Below, piece after piece: positions 6,437 to 9,134 of a DNA stretch of 9,134 bases (positions are counted from its first letter, which is position 1; each line of letters starts with the position of its first letter). The notes under the pieces are model-generated. The model did not search any database. It was not told the DNA's origin and saw only the letters and a program-made list of their open reading frames with translations. Made by a program: the position numbers and the translations under genes. The DNA comes from Betaproteobacteria bacterium (GTDB taxonomy: Bacteria; Pseudomonadota; Gammaproteobacteria; Burkholderiales; Rhodocyclaceae): NCBI GenBank assembly GCA_025997075.1, contig BNUC01000143.1:1-9134 (forward strand). Direction: 5' to 3'.

Positions 6437-7795
6437 ATGGCAAACGAATCAGAAACCAACGACATGCCCGTCGAGCAGGCTGACAAAGCAATCCATCAGG
6501 AAACAGACAAATCGAAACTGCTGGCGCTAACAAAGCATGAAAATAAAAGTATTCGTTACGCCATCGCTCAGAATGCCTGTACCCCACCAAAAGCGCTGCC
6601 GGAGCTGGCAAACGACAAGGATGTAGATGTCCTTTGCGCTGTAGCAGGGAATGCTAATACCCCGCCGGAAGCGCTGCTACGGATGCTGGTAAATCATGGA
6701 AATGAAAGGCGCGGGGATCAACGTATGCTTTGTGCTGTGGCGGAAAACGCCAACTTTCCGCTGCTGGTAAGCGATGAGGAAGCACGTGTACATTGGTATG
6801 TGGCAGAGAATGTCAACGCCCCACTGGAAACATTGCTGAAACTGGCAAATGATGAAGATTTATATGTACGTCGTGCCGCGGCTAAGAATGCCAATATCCC
6901 GTTGAAAGTGGCTGACGATGAGGGTGAAGATGTACGTGTGGCTGTAGCAAAGAATGCCCACACTCCACCAGAAGCGTCGCTGAAACTGGCAGGTGATGAG
7001 AAGACAGAAGTACTTCTCAAGATAGCAAGGAATGCCAGCACCTCACCGGAGGTACTGCTAGCGCTGGCAAATCATGGAATCGTATTTGTACGTTCCGCTG
7101 TGGCAGGGAATGCCAGCACCCCGCTGGAAACATTGTCGAAATTGGCAATCGATGAGGATGAACTTACACGCCGTTCTGTGGCAGGGAATCCTAACACTCC
7201 GCTGGAAACACTGTTAATCATGGCAAGTGATAAAAGCGGAGAGGTACGTCGTAGCGTAGCAGGGAATACCAGTACCCCACCGGAAACGCTGCGAATGCTG
7301 GCAAATGATAAGAATGCAAGTGTGCGTCACGCGGTGACGCAAAATGCTCACACTCCGCTGGAAACGCTACTGAAATTGGTAAGCGATGAAAATGCAGAGT
7401 CGCGTCGCGCGGTGGCGCAAAGTGTTTACACCCCGCCTGAGGTGTTGCTGATGCTGGTAAGCGAAGAGGATGTATTCATATGTTTCTATTTGGCGCAGAA
7501 TGTCCACACCCCGCAGGAAGCGCTACCGATACTGGCAGGCGATAATAATGAAAGTGTGCGTCACGCGGTGGCGCTGAATATCGATACCCCGCAAGAAACC
7601 CTGATGATTCTGGCAAATGATGAAGACATAGAGGTGCGGCACGCGGTGGCGAAAAACTCCAACACTCCGATTGATGCTCTGGTAGTGCTCGGCAAGGATA
7701 CAAATCCCTGGGTGCAACAATCGGCCTTGAAGCGGTTTGAGGCGATACAGCAGAAAAAAGGAAAGAGGCGGATTAGCCCGCATAGATTGGGGTGA
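6437..7795 (+). CDS. Leucine-rich repeat variant (LRV) protein
   Basis: A 452-aa repeat protein. After a polar 38-residue N-terminus, about 15 units with the pattern VRxAVAxNxxTPxExLxxLAxDxx follow, starting at residues 39, 65, 97, 118, 144, 166, 192 and then every 26 residues to 426. Units 2, 3 and 5 vary in length (32, 21 and 22), the last two lacking part of the second helix. The pattern matches LRV proteins, which form a right-handed alpha/3-10 superhelix thought to bind other proteins. Azotobacter LRV has an N-terminal cysteine 4Fe-4S cluster; this one has no such cluster. No signal peptide or membrane segment is seen, so it is likely cytosolic; binding partner unknown. AAGGAA at 6425-6430 is a good ribosome-binding site. 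The codon use is more A/T-rich than argH or algZR. The last codons (SPHRLG) and the stop lie in a REP-like element. Confidence 0.85.
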   Translation: MANESETNDMPVEQADKAIHQETDKSKLLALTKHENKSIRYAIAQNACTPPKALPELANDKDVDVLCAVAGNANTPPEALLRMLVNHGNERRGDQRMLCAVAENANFPLLVSDEEARVHWYVAENVNAPLETLLKLANDEDLYVRRAAAKNANIPLKVADDEGEDVRVAVAKNAHTPPEASLKLAGDEKTEVLLKIARNASTSPEVLLALANHGIVFVRSAVAGNASTPLETLSKLAIDEDELTRRSVAGNPNTPLETLLIMASDKSGEVRRSVAGNTSTPPETLRMLANDKNASVRHAVTQNAHTPLETLLKLVSDENAESRRAVAQSVYTPPEVLLMLVSEEDVFICFYLAQNVHTPQEALPILAGDNNESVRHAVALNIDTPQETLMILANDEDIEVRHAVAKNSNTPIDALVVLGKDTNPWVQQSALKRFEAIQQKKGKRRISPHRLG

Positions 7796-7809
7796 GCGGC
7801 GCGAACACC
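7774..7809 (+). repeat. REP-like element, copy B
   Basis: Matches copy A at 6182-6217 (TAGCCCGCATAGATTGGGGT versus TAGCCTGCATCGGTTGGGGT, then GAGCGGCGCGAACACC). The stop codon of the LRV gene (7793-7795) lies inside it. With copy C it forms an inverted pair. Confidence 0.75.
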
Positions 7810-7840
7810 AACATTGGGATGAATCATTGGATGGTGTGTC

Positions 7841-7870
7841 GGGGTTCCGCAAGCTCACCACAACCTATTT
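7841..7870 (-). repeat. REP-like element, copy C, inverted
   Basis: Read on the minus strand it gives GGTTGTGGTGAGCTTGCGGAACCCC, matching copy B (ATTGGGGTGAGCGGCGCGAACACC). Copies B and C are in opposite orientation about 30 nt apart, a BIME-like arrangement that lies between two convergent genes and can fold into a large stem-loop, so it could also serve as a bidirectional terminator. It ends 3 nt before the stop codon of the minus-strand gene at 7874. Confidence 0.7.
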
Positions 7871-7873
7871 GTA

Positions 7874-8413
7874 CTATTCCAGTTCAACGCCCAGCGTAAG
7901 CGCCTGACGCTGGGCGTACAGCTTGCCCGCATTCCTGATATTGCCTTTACGCGCGTCGACGATTTCCTTTTCTTCGTCGTTCAGGCGGGACTTGTCCAGA
8001 TTGTTCAGGCGGGCGTAATGCGATTTGAAAGCATTGTATGCCTCATCTTTGGGCAAGTCCTTTTCCCGGTTTTTGGGCAGACTATAGGCTCTGTCTACAT
8101 GGGCATACAGGCGCTTGTCATCAACGATTTTGAGAAGATTCCGGATGGCTTCCAGTTCCAGCAAAGCGTTCTTGAGACTGGATATCATGCTTGTGCTGTT
8201 GGCGTAGCGTTCAAGGTCGCCCCGCACAATCGCCTTTTCAATCGCTACGATGGCGGATAAATCGCGGCTTTGCCCTGCGTCGCGCAGATACAACAGAAAT
8301 TTGTTACGAATTTTCCTCAAACTGCTTGCAGCAGAAGTTTCCGCAAGCTCTTTTATCCCGCTTGCTTCCAGCGCCAAAAACCACGCTGTTTTATCGACGT
8401 TGTCAGACCTCAC
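7874..8413 (-). CDS. Unrecognised helical protein, second gene of a coupled pair
   Basis: A 179-aa protein I cannot assign. It starts with GTG at 8413; an in-frame TAA directly precedes this codon, so it cannot start further upstream. It is charged and looks mostly helical, with a Lys/Arg/Glu-rich C-terminal half (residues ~110-165, containing NNLDKSRLNDEEKEIVDARKG) and hydrophobic heptad-like stretches at about 75-100 (ISSLKNALLELEAIRNLLKIV). There are no cysteine motifs, no signal peptide and no membrane helix. The upstream 87-aa gene ends 3 nt before the GTG, so translation of the two is very likely coupled and their products probably work together. The TAG stop touches REP-like copy C. 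Confidence 0.7.
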   Translation of the reverse strand: MRSDNVDKTAWFLALEASGIKELAETSAASSLRKIRNKFLLYLRDAGQSRDLSAIVAIEKAIVRGDLERYANSTSMISSLKNALLELEAIRNLLKIVDDKRLYAHVDRAYSLPKNREKDLPKDEAYNAFKSHYARLNNLDKSRLNDEEKEIVDARKGNIRNAGKLYAQRQALTLGVELE

Positions 8414-8416
8414 TTA

Positions 8417-8680
8417 TCAGTTTGCCTCAAGCCAGTTCTTGCCATAGACCGCTTCGGCGGTTTCGGTACGCAAGCCCTTGCGCCGGATGAAGTCGGCGCC
8501 CTGATTTTTTTTCATTGCCATGAGCGCATAGGCAGGAATTTCCGCGTATTTCAGCCATTCCCAAGCCGCTTTATCATCTCCCGCACTGCCAGCGGCTAAT
8601 GATTCGGCAAGGTAGACTCCGTTTTGCGTCAAACCTTCGCGTTCTGCATTGGTAAGGTAACTTTTGGGCATTGAATCCAT
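8417..8680 (-). CDS. Unrecognised 87-aa protein, first gene of a coupled pair
   Basis: A small, soluble, probably helical protein: an acidic/Ala-rich middle (ESLAAGSAGDDKAAWEWLKYAEIPAYALMAMKKN) is followed by GADFIRRKGLRTETAEAVYGKNWLEAN. GAGGAAG lies 7 nt before the ATG at 8680, supporting that start over a second ATG three codons inside. The stop TGA is followed by TAA and then the GTG of the 179-aa gene, a tight two-gene operon. The order small gene first, larger gene second would suit an antitoxin-toxin or regulator-effector pair, but no toxin or antitoxin family motif is visible, so that is only a possibility. I do not recognise the family. Confidence 0.7.
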   Translation of the reverse strand: MDSMPKSYLTNAEREGLTQNGVYLAESLAAGSAGDDKAAWEWLKYAEIPAYALMAMKKNQGADFIRRKGLRTETAEAVYGKNWLEAN

Positions 8681-8893
8681 GATGTGCTTCCTCGATTTGT
8701 TTTTGGCTGCTTACATTCGCAATAGATGGCTGGAGCAGGCGGATATGATTCTATTGACCCACTGTATCCCTGTCCAGCACAGCAAGCACTGCGCGCAATG
8801 GGAGAACAATTCGCCGGAAGGGCCATTGCATGAATGCCATTGAAATGAAGGACGACACTTCCCGCGGAGTATGGCAATCCATCTTCCTCCCCC

Positions 8894-8961
8894 CCCCTCA
8901 CCCGCCCCTGCCGGGGCACCCTCTCCCACAAGGGGAGAGGGAAAGCAAACGCCTGTTTATG
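8894..8961 (-). repeat. 68-nt double-hairpin dispersed repeat, copy 2 (inverted)
   Basis: The reverse complement of this stretch matches 4543-4610 with about three differences, two near the CATGAGCAGGCG end and one in the second hairpin (GGGGCG instead of GGGGCA). The first stem-loop is perfectly conserved. The two copies are inverted relative to each other and 4.3 kb apart. Confidence 0.9.
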
Positions 8962-9027
8962 CTTTACCATGACAAATATACTCATGCGATTGCCCTGAAG
9001 CTGCCGGCAGGGTAATCGCACACGCAG

Positions 9028-9048
9028 AAGTCATAAGTCATAAGTCAT
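9028..9048 (+). repeat. Three tandem AAGTCAT heptamers
   Basis: AAGTCAT occurs three times without interruption. It lies outside any recognisable gene and its role, if any, is unknown. Confidence 0.85.
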
Positions 9049-9134
9049 TGTATCGAAGAGCATTGTCCAATGGGGTAAGACCGAGCAAAGAAGCGCGGTA
9101 CTCTGGGATTCGGTCAGCGGTTTTACGTCGGGAA

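Larger units (their letters stand above)
8681..9134. other. Gene-free region with repeats at the right end
   Basis: No coding region or RNA gene is supported in these 454 nt. It should contain the promoter of the minus-strand pair near its left edge. A run of nine C (8889-8897) abuts the inverted 68-nt repeat copy, and three tandem AAGTCAT heptamers lie at 9028-9048. GACCGA (9079-9084) and TCGGTC (9110-9115) could pair weakly. Open frames crossing 8830-9015 on + and 8629-9021 on - mainly translate the repeat. Confidence 0.6.

Noticed and set aside
6530..7770. Regular ~78-nt repeats considered as a CRISPR array
   Set aside because: The periodicity is a protein repeat in one open frame, units diverge at silent and coding positions, and there are no constant repeats with unique spacers.
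8018..8490. Plus-strand frames opposite the coupled pair
   Set aside because: They have no start signals or motifs; the minus-strand genes have a Shine-Dalgarno and tight coupling.
8629..9021. Open frames at the right end on both strands (also 8830-9015 on +)
   Set aside because: They mainly translate the 68-nt repeat, and the minus-strand one overlaps the start of the 87-aa gene that has a good ribosome-binding site.
9060..9134. Possible tRNA or structured RNA at the window end
   Set aside because: Only a weak 6-nt pairing is seen, with no cloverleaf, T-loop GTTCRA motif or CCA end.

Overview
The window looks like a chromosomal segment of a fairly GC-rich betaproteobacterium. The lineage guess (Rhodocyclales or Nitrosomonadales) rests on a CbbR-type LysR regulator, an argH gene next to an AlgZ/AlgR-type two-component pair, and dense intergenic palindromic repeats. 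No rRNA, tRNA, CRISPR array, transposase or integrase is visible.

Left half (about 1-5608), core-like: a CbbR-like LysR regulator (+) runs convergently into, and overlaps by 47 nt, a compact Ser/Thr protein kinase (-). The kinase lies 30 nt downstream of argH (argininosuccinate lyase, -), so argH and the kinase are probably co-transcribed. A 58-nt divergent spacer separates argH from a LytS/AlgZ-type sensor histidine kinase (+). Its partner, an AlgR-type LytTR response regulator, follows after a 334-nt gap filled by two unrelated palindromic repeats.

Right half (about 5609-9134), accessory-like: spacing is loose, the base composition of the large repeat gene looks lower in GC, and repeats are common. 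It holds a 79-aa cysteine-motif (zinc-ribbon-like) protein, a decayed HigA/XRE-type antitoxin remnant, and a 452-aa leucine-rich-repeat-variant (LRV) protein whose ends abut REP-like elements. On the minus strand there is a translationally coupled pair of unrecognised genes (87 and 179 aa). The hemC gene that follows algR in many gamma- and betaproteobacteria is not present here, so the accessory block seems to start right after algR.

At least four families of hairpin repeats occur: a 68-nt double-hairpin element in two inverted copies (4543-4610 and 8894-8961) plus a degenerate relative near 5810; a ~100-nt long palindrome (4648-4765); a GTAG-headed short hairpin (5627-5656); and a REP-like family with one copy before and an inverted pair after the LRV gene. 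No convincing new defence system was found. The best leads are the LRV gene with its antitoxin remnant and REP borders, the coupled 87/179-aa pair, and the repeats wedged between the sensor and regulator genes.
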